64,000 bases of DNA from the NCBI GenBank assembly GCA_964503045.1, contig CAZCZI010000004.1:106713-170712 (forward strand), given 5' to 3'. How positions within the stretch are numbered: position 1 is the stretch's first letter; each line of letters begins with the position of its first letter. Shown in pieces: positions 44,300 through 52,980 of this stretch. Both the position numbers and the translations under genes were made by a program. The DNA comes from CAYZJR01 sp964503045. Its GTDB lineage: Bacteria > Cyanobacteriota > Vampirovibrionia > Obscuribacterales > Obscuribacteraceae. Under the pieces are notes generated by a model. The model searched no databases. It was not told where the DNA came from and was given only the letters and a program-made list of their open reading frames with translations.

Positions 44300-44499
44300 A
44301 AGTTTCAGAACTTCTTTTGGGGTGGGCTTGACGGTCCACCTGGTAAATAGTACGATAATATGCGTACAATGCGACAATGCAACTATCGAACAATTTAATT
44401 ATTGTCCAAGTTGCCCCGAATAGCAAGACTTTGTGCGGTAATTATCAAGAAGAAAACCAAAAAGAAGACACAAGCAGAAGAATATAAGGTAATCCCGTT

Positions 44500-45612
44500 A
44501 TGAAACGCAGTCTATTTTCACCAATGAAGTTGGGAGCCGATCTGGAGCTTCCTAATCGCATCATCATGGCACCGCTTACAAGAATGCGTGCAGGTGCTGG
44601 ACTGGTGCCGCAGCCTATCGCTGCCACTTATTATTCACAACGTGCTTCGGCAGGACTGATCATTACCGAAGCGACCGACATCTCGCGTCAAGCGCATGGA
44701 TACGCAAATGCACCTGGAATTTATACAGATGCCCAGATTGCAGGCTGGCGCAAAGTCACTGATGCCGTGCACAACGCAGGTGGCAGAATCTTCGTTCAGC
44801 TGTGGCATACGGGGCGCGTTTCGCATCCATCAATGCAAGAACACGGTCAACTTCCTGTAGCACCATCGGCGATTGCAGCAGAAGGGTTTGCCACGACGTA
44901 TTCGGGGCCGCAACCATTGGTAGTTCCACGTGCGCTGGAGCCTGAAGAGGTTCCCGAGATTGTCGAACAGTTTCGTCAAGCCGCAATAAATGCTCTGGAT
45001 GCCGGTTTTGATGGTGTCGAAATTCACAGCGCCAATGGTTATTTGCTGGATCAGTTCCTTCATGATGGATCAAATCAAAGAACCGACAAATATGGCGGAC
45101 CAATTCAAAATCGTGTGCGATTGCTGATGGAAGTTGTCGATGCGGTCGTTGGCGTGTGGGGCGCCGGCCGCGTTGGCGTGCGCCTTTCGCCAAGCGGAAC
45201 CTACAAAAACATGCACGACTCAAACCCGCTTGCACTATACACATATGTTGCTTCTCGCCTCAATGAAATGAACATTGCGTACATTCACGTAATCGAGCCT
45301 CGCGTCAACGGCAGCCAAGACGTTGAAGGCGAGCCATCAGGAGTGAGCTCAAGAGATCTCAGACCGTACTTCTCAAATGCGATCATCAGTGCCGGCGGTT
45401 ACACGAGACAGCTTGCGATTGATGCAATCGAAGATGGAACGGTCAATCTGATTGCCTTTGGCAGACTCTTCATAAGCAACCCCGATCTGCCGCAAAGACT
45501 GGCTCTCAATGCACCTTTGAACCCATATGACCGTTCCACATTTTATGGTGGCAGCGAGCACGGGTATACCGACTACCCGACATTGGAACAAGTTGGATTC
45601 GCGCAGATTTAA
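44500..45612 (+). CDS. old yellow enzyme family flavin reductase (NemA-like)
   Basis: This 370-residue FMN-dependent ene-reductase acts on electrophilic enones, maleimides or nitro compounds. Motifs: LFSPMKLGADLELPNRIIMA, APLTRMRA, QLWHTGRVSHPSMQ, FDGVEIHSANGYLLDQFLHD, RTDKYGGPIQNR and a final IAFGRLFISNPDLPQRL. Catalytic-site His and Asn (HSAN) and Tyr (DKYGG) are present. The start at ATG 44500 fits the family length of about 365. It is probably controlled by the divergent ArsR-type regulator. Confidence 0.94.
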   Translation: MKRSLFSPMKLGADLELPNRIIMAPLTRMRAGAGLVPQPIAATYYSQRASAGLIITEATDISRQAHGYANAPGIYTDAQIAGWRKVTDAVHNAGGRIFVQLWHTGRVSHPSMQEHGQLPVAPSAIAAEGFATTYSGPQPLVVPRALEPEEVPEIVEQFRQAAINALDAGFDGVEIHSANGYLLDQFLHDGSNQRTDKYGGPIQNRVRLLMEVVDAVVGVWGAGRVGVRLSPSGTYKNMHDSNPLALYTYVASRLNEMNIAYIHVIEPRVNGSQDVEGEPSGVSSRDLRPYFSNAIISAGGYTRQLAIDAIEDGTVNLIAFGRLFISNPDLPQRLALNAPLNPYDRSTFYGGSEHGYTDYPTLEQVGFAQI

Positions 45613-45692
45613 TTTCGCGATTTGATCGCTTTGATCTCACGATTAATGGTCGACTCAATGGGTGCTGGCTTTCAGCGCCCATTGTGCCTTTG

Positions 45693-46478
45693 TTATTGAT
45701 TGGTCGGATACTGATGAACCGGCACCAGCTGTGCCATATTATTCTGCCTTAGATAGTTCGCCAATGATGCTTCGAGGTCAAGCTGCTCGTGATATCTGAG
45801 CGGAACAAATGATGCAGTTCGATTTGCAATAGATGTGCTCGTGGTGTTGAGTATTGGGCGTCCTTGCTGATCGAAGAAACGTGCGGATGACATGGTGTGC
45901 AACTGATTGTTATTGATAGGTGTGTAGCTAATGATCTCTTCACTTTGATAAGTGCGATCGATGCGACCAGTCTGTTGGTTGACGCTCACAACAGTCGCGC
46001 GAAACAGCAATGTGACTTGGTTTTCGCTTGATTGAAGACATTTGAATCCGTTGACGATTCGCTGGTCGAGGTCGAGCCCCGAGACACCATCCCTGGTGAA
46101 CGGCAACAACACAGCATGCCAAATCGCACCGGTGCTATCCATCTGATAGCCGTATGTCGCCGACATCACGTTTTGAATCCACACTGGAGTACGGGATTCT
46201 GAACCAGTCCTCATGTCGATGGCGTCGGTGCGCTCGTCGCCTTGCTTTTGCCAGGTGCCGGCAAACCAGGCGGGAATTGGAAACCACTGAACCCACTCCA
46301 CATTGGCTCGAGCCGTGGCTCGCGCAGAATATGTATTTCCGGGCTGATACTGCGGGGCGACCGGCGGCAAAGTGTCCGTGTGCTCGACACCACCTTGCAA
46401 CATGGTTTGGGCGCCGGCGGGCAAGCCCAGCGCCACAAATAGACATGCGGTAACGGCTAAGGGTAGGATTACCTTCAT
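45693..46478 (-). CDS. secreted hypothetical protein
   Basis: The 261-residue product has a signal peptide (ILPLAVTACLFVALGLPAGA). A beta-rich body includes VQWFPIPAWFAGTWQ and a tail EEIISYTPINNNQLHTMSSA. The W-x-F-x-x-PAWFAGTW block suggests a lipocalin- or YopX-like beta barrel, but I know no family with certainty. Only one Cys is left after signal cleavage. It is divergent from the LOG-like gene with about 30 bases between the starts, so the promoters overlap. Confidence 0.6.
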   Translation of the reverse strand: MKVILPLAVTACLFVALGLPAGAQTMLQGGVEHTDTLPPVAPQYQPGNTYSARATARANVEWVQWFPIPAWFAGTWQKQGDERTDAIDMRTGSESRTPVWIQNVMSATYGYQMDSTGAIWHAVLLPFTRDGVSGLDLDQRIVNGFKCLQSSENQVTLLFRATVVSVNQQTGRIDRTYQSEEIISYTPINNNQLHTMSSARFFDQQGRPILNTTSTSIANRTASFVPLRYHEQLDLEASLANYLRQNNMAQLVPVHQYPTNQ

Positions 46479-46509
46479 AGGGTTTCCATCATATCAAGGA
46501 TTAGCTCGT

Positions 46510-47016
46510 ATGCGAAAAACTGTAGTCGGGGTCATGGGACCCGGAGATGGTGCTACAGCAACAGATTTGGGGCGCGCCAGAGAGCTTGGGCGGCTGATAG
46601 CGGCTGAGGGCTGGGTGCTATTGACCGGCGGCAGGCGCTCCGGCGTCATGGATGCCGCGAGCCAGGGCGCCCATGAGGCTGGAGGGCTGGTGCTCGGGGT
46701 TCTTCCCGATGCCGACGACCATGCCATGTCGCCATACGTGGACATCGCCATCATGACCGACGTGGGCAGCGCCAGAAACAACATCAATGTTCTAACCAGT
46801 GACGCAATCGTGGCCTGTGGTATGGGGGCAGGAACGGCATCGGAAGTCGCTCTAGCCATCAAAGCCGGCAAGACCGTCATTTTGCTGAGCGATGATCCAA
46901 TTGCTCATCAATTCTTTCAGAGCCTGGATAAGAAGCGCATCAAGCTTGCCACGTCACCGGATGATGCGTTGAAAACTATCAGGCAAACGTTGCCGGTTTC
47001 AGCAAACAGAACTTAA
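46510..47016 (+). CDS. TIGR00725/LOG-like Rossmann protein
   Basis: The 168-residue product matches the TIGR00725 family (related to LOG/lysine decarboxylase-like and molybdenum-cofactor carrier proteins): VVGVMGPGDGATATDLGRAR, then LLTGGRRSGVMDAASQGAHE, DVGSARNNINVLTSDAIVAC and GMGAGTASEVALAIKAGKTV. The PGGxGTxxE motif of cytokinin-activating LOG enzymes is not conserved (GMGAGTASE), so nucleotide or cofactor binding is more likely. ATG 46510 has AAGGA upstream; the frame is open further left. Its end overlaps the convergent TlpA gene by 4 bases. Confidence 0.78.
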   Translation: MRKTVVGVMGPGDGATATDLGRARELGRLIAAEGWVLLTGGRRSGVMDAASQGAHEAGGLVLGVLPDADDHAMSPYVDIAIMTDVGSARNNINVLTSDAIVACGMGAGTASEVALAIKAGKTVILLSDDPIAHQFFQSLDKKRIKLATSPDDALKTIRQTLPVSANRT

Positions 47017-47642
47017 TTACCCGATGCCTCGGGCTTTGTTTCGCCGGTTTTGGCGTCTTGCTTTTCGGTCTTCTCGTCTTCCAGGAGGCTTTCGCCCTTC
47101 GCCAATTTCTCCAACTGTTCCGTTAATTCTTCTTTGAGTCCGGAGCCAAACCCGATGTGCACGGCTTGAACCGTTCCATCTTTGCCAATGATCACTGTCT
47201 GCGGAATGCCGTTGAGTTTGTACATTTTTCCGGCCGTTCTCTTTTGATCGAGAATGACATTTGGCTTGAATTTTACCGATCCCAAATATTCATTAATCTG
47301 CTCGGATGTTTCGCCTTGATCGACAGCGTAGAAAACAACACCTTTGTCTTTCATCGACTCAGTCACGGAAGTGACGATAGGCAGTGCCATTCGGCAAGGC
47401 GGGCACCATGTCGCCCAGAAATCTAAAACAACAATATCTTTCTTGAGATGGTTTTGAAGATCGACTTTTGCTCCGCCCAAATCATCCAACGTAAATGTTG
47501 GGGCTGGCTTGCCGAGCAGCTCTAGGGCAGGTGCATCCTCGAGTTCTTCTTTGCTGTATTGCTTGGCGTCAGCTTGAAGCGCGCCAACCGAAACCAAACT
47601 TGCCAACAAACCGAATGCGATATTGCGAATGAGAGTTCTCAT
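47013..47642 (-). CDS. secreted TlpA/ResA-like thioredoxin
   Basis: The 209-residue product has a signal peptide (NIAFGLLASLVSVGALQADA). A TlpA-type domain follows: LLGKPAPTFTLDDLGGAKVD, then VVLDFWATWCPPCRMALPIV with a CPPC redox site, and cis-Pro in NGIPQTVIIGKDG. A charged tail (DEKTEKQDAKTGETKPEA) follows. Such proteins reduce disulfides outside the membrane, for example in cytochrome maturation or cell-envelope repair. It lies upstream of, and divergent from, dnaK. Confidence 0.9.
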   Translation of the reverse strand: MRTLIRNIAFGLLASLVSVGALQADAKQYSKEELEDAPALELLGKPAPTFTLDDLGGAKVDLQNHLKKDIVVLDFWATWCPPCRMALPIVTSVTESMKDKGVVFYAVDQGETSEQINEYLGSVKFKPNVILDQKRTAGKMYKLNGIPQTVIIGKDGTVQAVHIGFGSGLKEELTEQLEKLAKGESLLEDEKTEKQDAKTGETKPEASGN

Positions 47643-47887
47643 GGGACCTCACGGGTTAACTGATAGTGGGTAATTTTAGCAGCATTCCGTATATGTCACC
47701 GGGTGCCCTAATTTCCGCATCTTTCAGCTCACGGGCGAATTGTCTATGTGAATGTTGAAAATTTTGTTGATTTCGGCGCCAATTTGGGGCAACCCGATTT
47801 ACAAGAAAATGTAGAACCCGGACATCCATAGCAAACAGTGCAGGAATGCCGGAGCTTCTATTAGTAGGCGACTGAGCCTCAAAAACA

Positions 47888-47935
47888 CGGGTCAACGCGA
47901 GCGGCTATGAAATGCCGCTGGGATGTTGACGCCCG
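47888..47935 (+). promoter_or_regulatory. structured 5' leader of dnaK
   Basis: An extended stem forms from CGGG-TCAAC (47888-47896) with GTTGA and CCCG (47925-47929 and 47932-47935), enclosing a second stem GCGGC/GCCGC (47901-47905 and 47914-47918). It ends 36 bases before the dnaK ATG. Position and weak interior suggest a leader control element such as a thermosensor; that is inference. No CIRCE element was found in the 329-base region before dnaK, which holds no other gene. Confidence 0.35.
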
Positions 47936-47971
47936 CGATTGGAAAAATTCGACTCAAAGGGGAGTACGCAT

Positions 47972-49918
47972 ATGGGTAAGGCATTAGGTATAGATTTAGG
48001 GACCACAAACTCCGTAGTAGCAGTCATGGAAGGTGGACAGCCCACCGTTATTCCCAATGCCGAAGGTGGACGTACGACACCGTCTGTCGTGGCGTTCAAC
48101 AAGGCTGGTGAAAGATTGGTAGGCCAACTGGCTCGACGTCAGGCTGTCGTAAACCCGACCAACACCGTTTATTCGATTAAGAGATTCATTGGTCGTCACT
48201 TCAATGAAGTGGATTCGGAAAGAAAGATAGTTGCATACAAGGTGAAAGAAGGAGCGGCAGGCAGCTGCAAAATCAGCCTCCAAGGAAAGGATTACAGCCC
48301 CGAAGAACTCTCTGCAATGGTGTTGAGGAAACTCAAAGAAGATGCAGAAAAATACTTGGGTGAAAAGGTGACTTCTGCAGTCATTACCGTGCCTGCGTAT
48401 TTCAATGATTCACAAAGACAGGCGACGAAAAACGCTGGCGTCATTGCTGGACTCGATGTATTGAGGATCATCAACGAGCCTACGGCCGCAGCTCTTGCGT
48501 ATGGAATCGACAAGAAAGGCAAAAACGAAACCATCCTTGTATTCGACCTTGGCGGCGGCACGTTCGACGTCTCCATTCTCGAAGTAGGCGATGGATTGTT
48601 TGAAGTCAGGGCAACTAATGGTGACACTCACCTTGGTGGCGACGACTTTGACAAATGCATTGTCGATTGGGTAGCCGAAGAGTTTAAAAAGCTCGAAGGC
48701 ATCGACCTGCGCAAAGACCCACAAGCGTTGCAACGCCTCACAGAGGCTTCTGAAAAGGCGAAGATTGAGTTGTCTTCAGTTAGCGAAACAAACATCTCGC
48801 TGCCTTTCGTAAGTGCAGATGCGAGTGGACCAAAACACCTCGATATGAAGCTGTCGCGAGCGAAGTTTGACGACTTGACTCGCCCACTGGTGGAACGTTG
48901 CCGCAAACCGGTCGAGCAGGCTCTGAAAGACGCAGACCTTACCTACAACGACATCGATGAGATCGTACTTGTGGGTGGTTCGACCAGAATTCCTGCAATT
49001 CAAGAACTCGTTAAGAAGTTGACCAACGGCAAAGAACCAAACCAAAGCGTCAATCCCGATGAAGTGGTGGCGGTAGGTGCAGCCATTCAAGCTGCGGTTC
49101 TTGGCGGCGAAGTGAAAGATATTGTGTTGCTCGACGTGACGCCGCTGTCACTCGGTATTGAAACCATGGGTGGTGTCTTCACCAAACTGGTGGAACGCAA
49201 TACAACTATTCCAACTCACAAATCGCAAACGTTCTCAACTGCTGAAGATAATCAGCCGGGAGTGGACGTGATGATATTCCAGGGTGAGCGCCCAATGGCT
49301 CGCGACAACAAGTTGCTCGGCAACTTCAAACTGGATGGAATCGCTCCTGCTCCGCGTGGACTTCCAAAAATCGAAGTGTCGTTTGACATCGATGCCAACG
49401 GTATTGTGAATGTCACCGCCCGTGATGAACGCTCGGGTAAGGAACAGAAGATCACAATCACCGCCAGCACAAACCTTTCCAAGGAAGATGTCGAAAGACT
49501 CGTCAAAGAAGCGGAAGGTCACGCTGAAGAAGATCGCAGACGCAAGGAAGAAGCTGATGTTCGCAACGAAGCAGACTCCATGTGCTACACGATCGAACAC
49601 AAGATGAAAGAACTTGGATCAAGCGAAAGAACAAAACGTGCAGAAATGCTCGTGTCTGAACTGAGATCCAAACTCCAACAGAATGCATCGCTGGAAGTGC
49701 TGAAGAAGCTGATGGACGAACTTAGAGGAGTTGCCGTCCAACTCGAACAAGAAGCTCGTCAACCAGTAGGCGCAGGCGCTGCCACCGGTGGTGCAAACTC
49801 GCAAGGAGGCTTCGCCTACGGCGGCGGCCCGAGCTACTCGGGTGCGGCATCCGGCGGCAATGGCAACGGTAGTGGACCATCCTACGGAGATGACTACATC
49901 GACGTCGAAGCCAACTAG
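47972..49918 (+). CDS. dnaK: chaperone protein DnaK (Hsp70)
   Basis: The 648-residue Hsp70 ATPase folds and protects proteins with DnaJ and GrpE. The ATPase domain (1-385) has GIDLGTTNSVVAVMEGG, AVITVPAYFNDSQRQATKNA, INEPTAAALAYGID, VFDLGGGTFDVSIL and LVGGSTRIPAIQELV. The hydrophobic linker VLLDVTPLSLGIETMGG leads to the substrate domain and lid. A Gly/Ser-rich tail ends in DDYIDVEAN, similar to the conserved C-terminal motif. ATG 47972 is used because GGGGAG lies 7 bases upstream; an upstream TTG adds eleven unlikely residues. No grpE or dnaJ is adjacent. Confidence 0.97.
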   Translation: MGKALGIDLGTTNSVVAVMEGGQPTVIPNAEGGRTTPSVVAFNKAGERLVGQLARRQAVVNPTNTVYSIKRFIGRHFNEVDSERKIVAYKVKEGAAGSCKISLQGKDYSPEELSAMVLRKLKEDAEKYLGEKVTSAVITVPAYFNDSQRQATKNAGVIAGLDVLRIINEPTAAALAYGIDKKGKNETILVFDLGGGTFDVSILEVGDGLFEVRATNGDTHLGGDDFDKCIVDWVAEEFKKLEGIDLRKDPQALQRLTEASEKAKIELSSVSETNISLPFVSADASGPKHLDMKLSRAKFDDLTRPLVERCRKPVEQALKDADLTYNDIDEIVLVGGSTRIPAIQELVKKLTNGKEPNQSVNPDEVVAVGAAIQAAVLGGEVKDIVLLDVTPLSLGIETMGGVFTKLVERNTTIPTHKSQTFSTAEDNQPGVDVMIFQGERPMARDNKLLGNFKLDGIAPAPRGLPKIEVSFDIDANGIVNVTARDERSGKEQKITITASTNLSKEDVERLVKEAEGHAEEDRRRKEEADVRNEADSMCYTIEHKMKELGSSERTKRAEMLVSELRSKLQQNASLEVLKKLMDELRGVAVQLEQEARQPVGAGAATGGANSQGGFAYGGGPSYSGAASGGNGNGSGPSYGDDYIDVEAN

Positions 49919-49943
49919 ATAACTAAGTTTCCGTCGCGGGGTT

Positions 49944-49973
49944 CAGGGGGTGCGCAATCATGCGTATCCCCTG
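49944..49973 (+). terminator. probable terminator hairpin after dnaK
   Basis: A 13-bp stem (CAGGGG plus GTGCGCA with TGCGTAT plus CCCCTG; two G-T pairs, loop ATCA) lies 26 bases after the stop. No clean T-run follows. A second inverted repeat, TGCGCGAA/TTCGCGCA (50023-50030 and 50043-50050), is followed by AGTTTTATT and may be the real terminator. A GTGCAC-CAG-GTGCAC palindrome at 50070-50084 could be an operator of the toxin-antitoxin pair. Confidence 0.45.
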
Positions 49974-50187
49974 ATTGTATCTAAGGTTCGTTTTTGGATT
50001 TTCACTCCTTTGAACAGAAGCCTGCGCGAAATGATCAATCAGTTCGCGCAAGTTTTATTAACTTGCTTGGTGCACCAGGTGCACGTAATCTGGGCTAGCC
50101 GATTGGAGGCGGACGATCGTCACCGTTCGCGAGGATGAGTATTGAACGCATCCTCAGTATATTGCGTGTAGACGCGTGGTGACATAT

Positions 50188-50589
50188 ATGTTACTGTTGA
50201 AAATGAGAGTTGAAGAATACTTGCTGGAGGATGGTTCAAGTCCGTATAAGAAATGGGTTCAATCCCTCGATGCGGAAGCCGCCGCGAAGGTAGCGATTGC
50301 GAGATTTCGTATGAAACGCGGCCTAATATCAGCGATCAAATGGTTTGATGGAATTGGAGAATACGTCATCAACTGGGGACCTGGCTATCGGATCTACTTG
50401 GCACGGGATGGAAGAGACCTTATCCTCCTGTTCGGTGGTGGAACCAAGAAGGGACAGAGCGACGACATTAAAGAATCGATACGGCTACACGAGGAATATA
50501 AAGTTAGAAAGGCCGCAAGCTTGAAAGCACTGCAAATTGGACTCGCAAAGAACAACAAGAGCAAGAAAGGTAAGAAGAACAGAAGGTAA
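50188..50589 (+). CDS. RelE/HigB-type toxin
   Basis: The roughly 133-residue product reads as the RelE/ParE-superfamily addiction-module toxin (TIGR02683 type): YLLEDGSSPYKKWVQSLDAE, then AAAKVAIARFRMKRGLISAI, EYVINWGPGYRIYLARDGRD and LILLFGGGTKKGQSDDIKES. Such toxins are usually ribosome-dependent mRNases. The basic tail (KNNKSKKGKKNRR) is longer than usual. ATG 50188 and ATG 50203 are both possible starts. The antitoxin gene begins 5 bases after its stop, in toxin-first order as in HigBA. Confidence 0.83.
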   Translation: MLLLKMRVEEYLLEDGSSPYKKWVQSLDAEAAAKVAIARFRMKRGLISAIKWFDGIGEYVINWGPGYRIYLARDGRDLILLFGGGTKKGQSDDIKESIRLHEEYKVRKAASLKALQIGLAKNNKSKKGKKNRR

Positions 50590-50594
50590 TCGAA

Positions 50595-50942
50595 ATGGCA
50601 CTCACACGCAATTCTAAGCACACAATTGCTGAACGCATCAAGGAAGATCCAGCATTTGCAAGAGCTTTGCTGGCAGAGGCAACCAGCCTCTTTTACAGCG
50701 GTGAGTCAGAAACGTCTCGAATGGTCCTTCGAGCTTTGGTTAATAACACCATTGGTTTCGAGGAACTTTCACGAACAATCGATATTCCGGCTAAGAGCTT
50801 ACATCGCATGCTCTCGTCGCGTGGTAATCCAAGTATGGACAATATCTCCGCGGTCTTTTCTGCTTTGTGCGGCAGACTGAAAGTGAAAATTGAATTGACC
50901 GTAGTTGATGTAGGCAAGAAAAGGAAAGTCGTTGCGCGATAA
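50595..50942 (+). CDS. HigA-type antitoxin with HTH
   Basis: The 115-residue antidote protein (TIGR02684-like) has a helical N-terminus (IAERIKEDPAFARALLAEAT). A Cro-like helix-turn-helix follows (IGFEELSRTIDIPAKSLHRM, then LSSRGNPSMDNISAVFSALC), with a basic tail. It should bind the upstream toxin and repress the shared promoter. The 5-base spacing shows cotranscription. Confidence 0.83.
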   Translation: MALTRNSKHTIAERIKEDPAFARALLAEATSLFYSGESETSRMVLRALVNNTIGFEELSRTIDIPAKSLHRMLSSRGNPSMDNISAVFSALCGRLKVKIELTVVDVGKKRKVVAR

Positions 50943-51089
50943 AGCAAAAGGTTCATGACGATAGATCAGTGCAAGTAGAACGCCTTATTGTGACGAGGCT
51001 GGCTAGGGTGACGTCGGCGTTAACACCTAGTTAACGGCTCGCCTTTAGACTTCCGCTCATAACCCCGCACTCAAACCGGAGATTCAATC

Positions 51090-51467
51090 ATGGCACACGA
51101 TGATCTCATCTTTTTCCCAGAATCCGACCGAATCAAAGGCGCTGGCTCAGCAGAACCGAGTCCGTTGCTGTGCGAGTGCCTTGATTCATACAGAGAAGAG
51201 CAGAAACGAAAAGCCTGCATACCAGCTCGGAAGTTTTTGGGCGAGGTGGAAATAGTTGATGGCGAAAAAGTCAACGCAGACTGCGGGAAAGATCGCGAAC
51301 CAACAGGATGGTGGGAAAGAAATTGGAAACCTGTTTCTGCAACTATGGCAGTACTGCAGCCCGTTTTATATGTCGATGGTGACCGTCTTCGCGTCCACCC
51401 AGTTTCAGTCGCAGTGCCCGCCGGCGATGGTCACCCGGAGGCGTCTACCAAGCGTTGCAAGCCTTAA
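51090..51467 (+). CDS. hypothetical protein
   Basis: The 125-residue product starts at ATG 51090 with GGAG 8 bases upstream. It has an acidic, Cys-containing N-terminal half (LLCECLDSYREEQKRKACIP) and a C-terminal part VLYVDGDRLRVHPVSVAVPA. No signal peptide or membrane segment is seen. An overlapping frame (51259-51477, starting MAKKSTQTAGK behind a GAGGTGG site) could be the true gene instead. I favour the first frame for its start signal. Confidence 0.4.
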   Translation: MAHDDLIFFPESDRIKGAGSAEPSPLLCECLDSYREEQKRKACIPARKFLGEVEIVDGEKVNADCGKDREPTGWWERNWKPVSATMAVLQPVLYVDGDRLRVHPVSVAVPAGDGHPEASTKRCKP

Positions 51468-51638
51468 GGCAGTTTAGAGAATTATTTCCCAGCCCACGAA
51501 ATTCCAAAGTCTGAATCGATCTTATCGACTTTCGTTTCTCCGATTGTTGGGGTGGTTATCACCATGCCTTGCGTAGTTCACACACAGACAACTTATTATT
51601 GTACTGATAGCTTTGGCCATAGCTTTAGAGGTACAGCT

Positions 51639-52976
51639 ATGTCCGAATTGCACGATGATTTTTCCAGAACGCCGGTAAGCGACTCTGGATTGCGCCCGTG
51701 GTGGTATCTCATGATCATCGAGATGGGCGTCATGATTAGCATTCCCATCTTCGTGCTCGGCGGTCAGCTGGGTATAGGCTTGAAGTTTACCGATTTGGTT
51801 CTCGCCACTTTTTCAGGTGCGGCGATTCTGGGAGTAATTGGTGCATTAACGGCGCGCTTGGGAGCAGTCACTCGATGCTCCACTGCGTTGATCGCCAAAA
51901 CAACGTTCGGAAGCAAAGGCGCATCCATGATCGCACTTATTCTGACGATGGGCATGATTGGCTGGTGGGGCGTGCAGACTGAAATGTTTGCCAATGCGGT
52001 TGTGCAACTTGCAAATCAAATCTTCCATATGAAGCTGTCGCCAGAGATAACGATTGCTATTGGTGGAACGGCAATGATTACGACCGCAGCCTTGGGCATT
52101 CGAGCCATTGGCAGGTTGAGTTACTTGGCTGTTCCATTGCTCTTTGGTGGGCTTATCTATGCTCTCTCATCAGCGTTCGAGCCTGGAAAATTCAGCATGA
52201 TTATGCAGTTCCAACCCGCTCAAGCCGATTTGATATCTGTGGGAGCAGGCGCTGCGACGGTTGCAGGTGGCTTTATTGTGGGCGCTTCCATGAATCCCGA
52301 CTACAGTCGTTTTGCTCGAACGAAAGCACATGCTCTGGCATATTCGATTGGCGATTATGCGTTCATCTATCCTTTATTGCTCATCGCCTGTGGTGTCATT
52401 GGTGTGACGTTCCAAACCAAAGACATCATGATTCATCTTGTACCTGCAAGCCTTTCTTGGCTCATCTTCTTGATGATGATGTTTGCGACTTGGGCTGCAA
52501 ATGATTGCAATCTCTATTCGTCTTCTCTTAGCCTTGCTGCGGTTCTGCCGCGGTTGCAGCGCTCGCACCTTGCGATACTTGCCGGTTTGATTGGTATCAC
52601 TCTTGCGGAGTTTCACATTGCTGGACACATGGTTTCGTTTCTCACTTTGCTTGGAATTTTGATTGCTCCGATATCCGGTGTCTTCGTTATCAACGCTATC
52701 GGGAATGAGAAAGCCACTACCGAAAGAGAACTCGCTTCCGTCAAAGACTGGCATCTTGCGCAGCTGTTTGCGTGGTTCGCCGGCGCGGTCGTCGGCTATG
52801 CCGCAACGTCGAAAGACGCTTTCGGCTTGGGATTGATTACACTCACCACGATTCCAACGTTGGATTCGCTTTTGGCTGGCGGAGTTGTGATGCTCATGGT
52901 GAAGATGCTTTCCAAAGTTTGGATTCACCGTGTTCAGCCTGCGACTGTTCCGATTCCATCGACGATAGATCAGTAG
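51639..52976 (+). CDS. NCS1-family cytosine/purine permease-like transporter
   Basis: The 445-residue product has about 12 membrane helices and resembles CodB: LRPWWYLMIIEMGVMISIPI, then VLGGQLGIGLKFTDLVLATF, FGSKGASMIALILTMGMIGW, GFIVGASMNPDYSRFARTKA and WAANDCNLYSSSLSLAAVLP. NCS1 carriers import nucleobases or allantoin with protons or sodium. ATG 51639 has AGAGGT 7 bases upstream; the frame extends further left without a site. It converges with the CDPS-fusion gene (4 bases between stops), so any functional link is only positional. Confidence 0.88.
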   Translation: MSELHDDFSRTPVSDSGLRPWWYLMIIEMGVMISIPIFVLGGQLGIGLKFTDLVLATFSGAAILGVIGALTARLGAVTRCSTALIAKTTFGSKGASMIALILTMGMIGWWGVQTEMFANAVVQLANQIFHMKLSPEITIAIGGTAMITTAALGIRAIGRLSYLAVPLLFGGLIYALSSAFEPGKFSMIMQFQPAQADLISVGAGAATVAGGFIVGASMNPDYSRFARTKAHALAYSIGDYAFIYPLLLIACGVIGVTFQTKDIMIHLVPASLSWLIFLMMMFATWAANDCNLYSSSLSLAAVLPRLQRSHLAILAGLIGITLAEFHIAGHMVSFLTLLGILIAPISGVFVINAIGNEKATTERELASVKDWHLAQLFAWFAGAVVGYAATSKDAFGLGLITLTTIPTLDSLLAGGVVMLMVKMLSKVWIHRVQPATVPIPSTIDQ

Positions 52977-52980
52977 TTGC

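Noticed and set aside
47656..47895. 79-codon minus-strand ORF between tlpA-like gene and dnaK
   Set aside because: It occupies the shared promoter/leader region and lacks start signals and a plausible protein pattern.
51259..51477. Alternative frame MAKKSTQTAGK... overlapping the hypothetical gene at 51090
   Set aside because: Not fully excluded; a weaker start position and overlap with a frame that has a better-placed ribosome site made it second choice.
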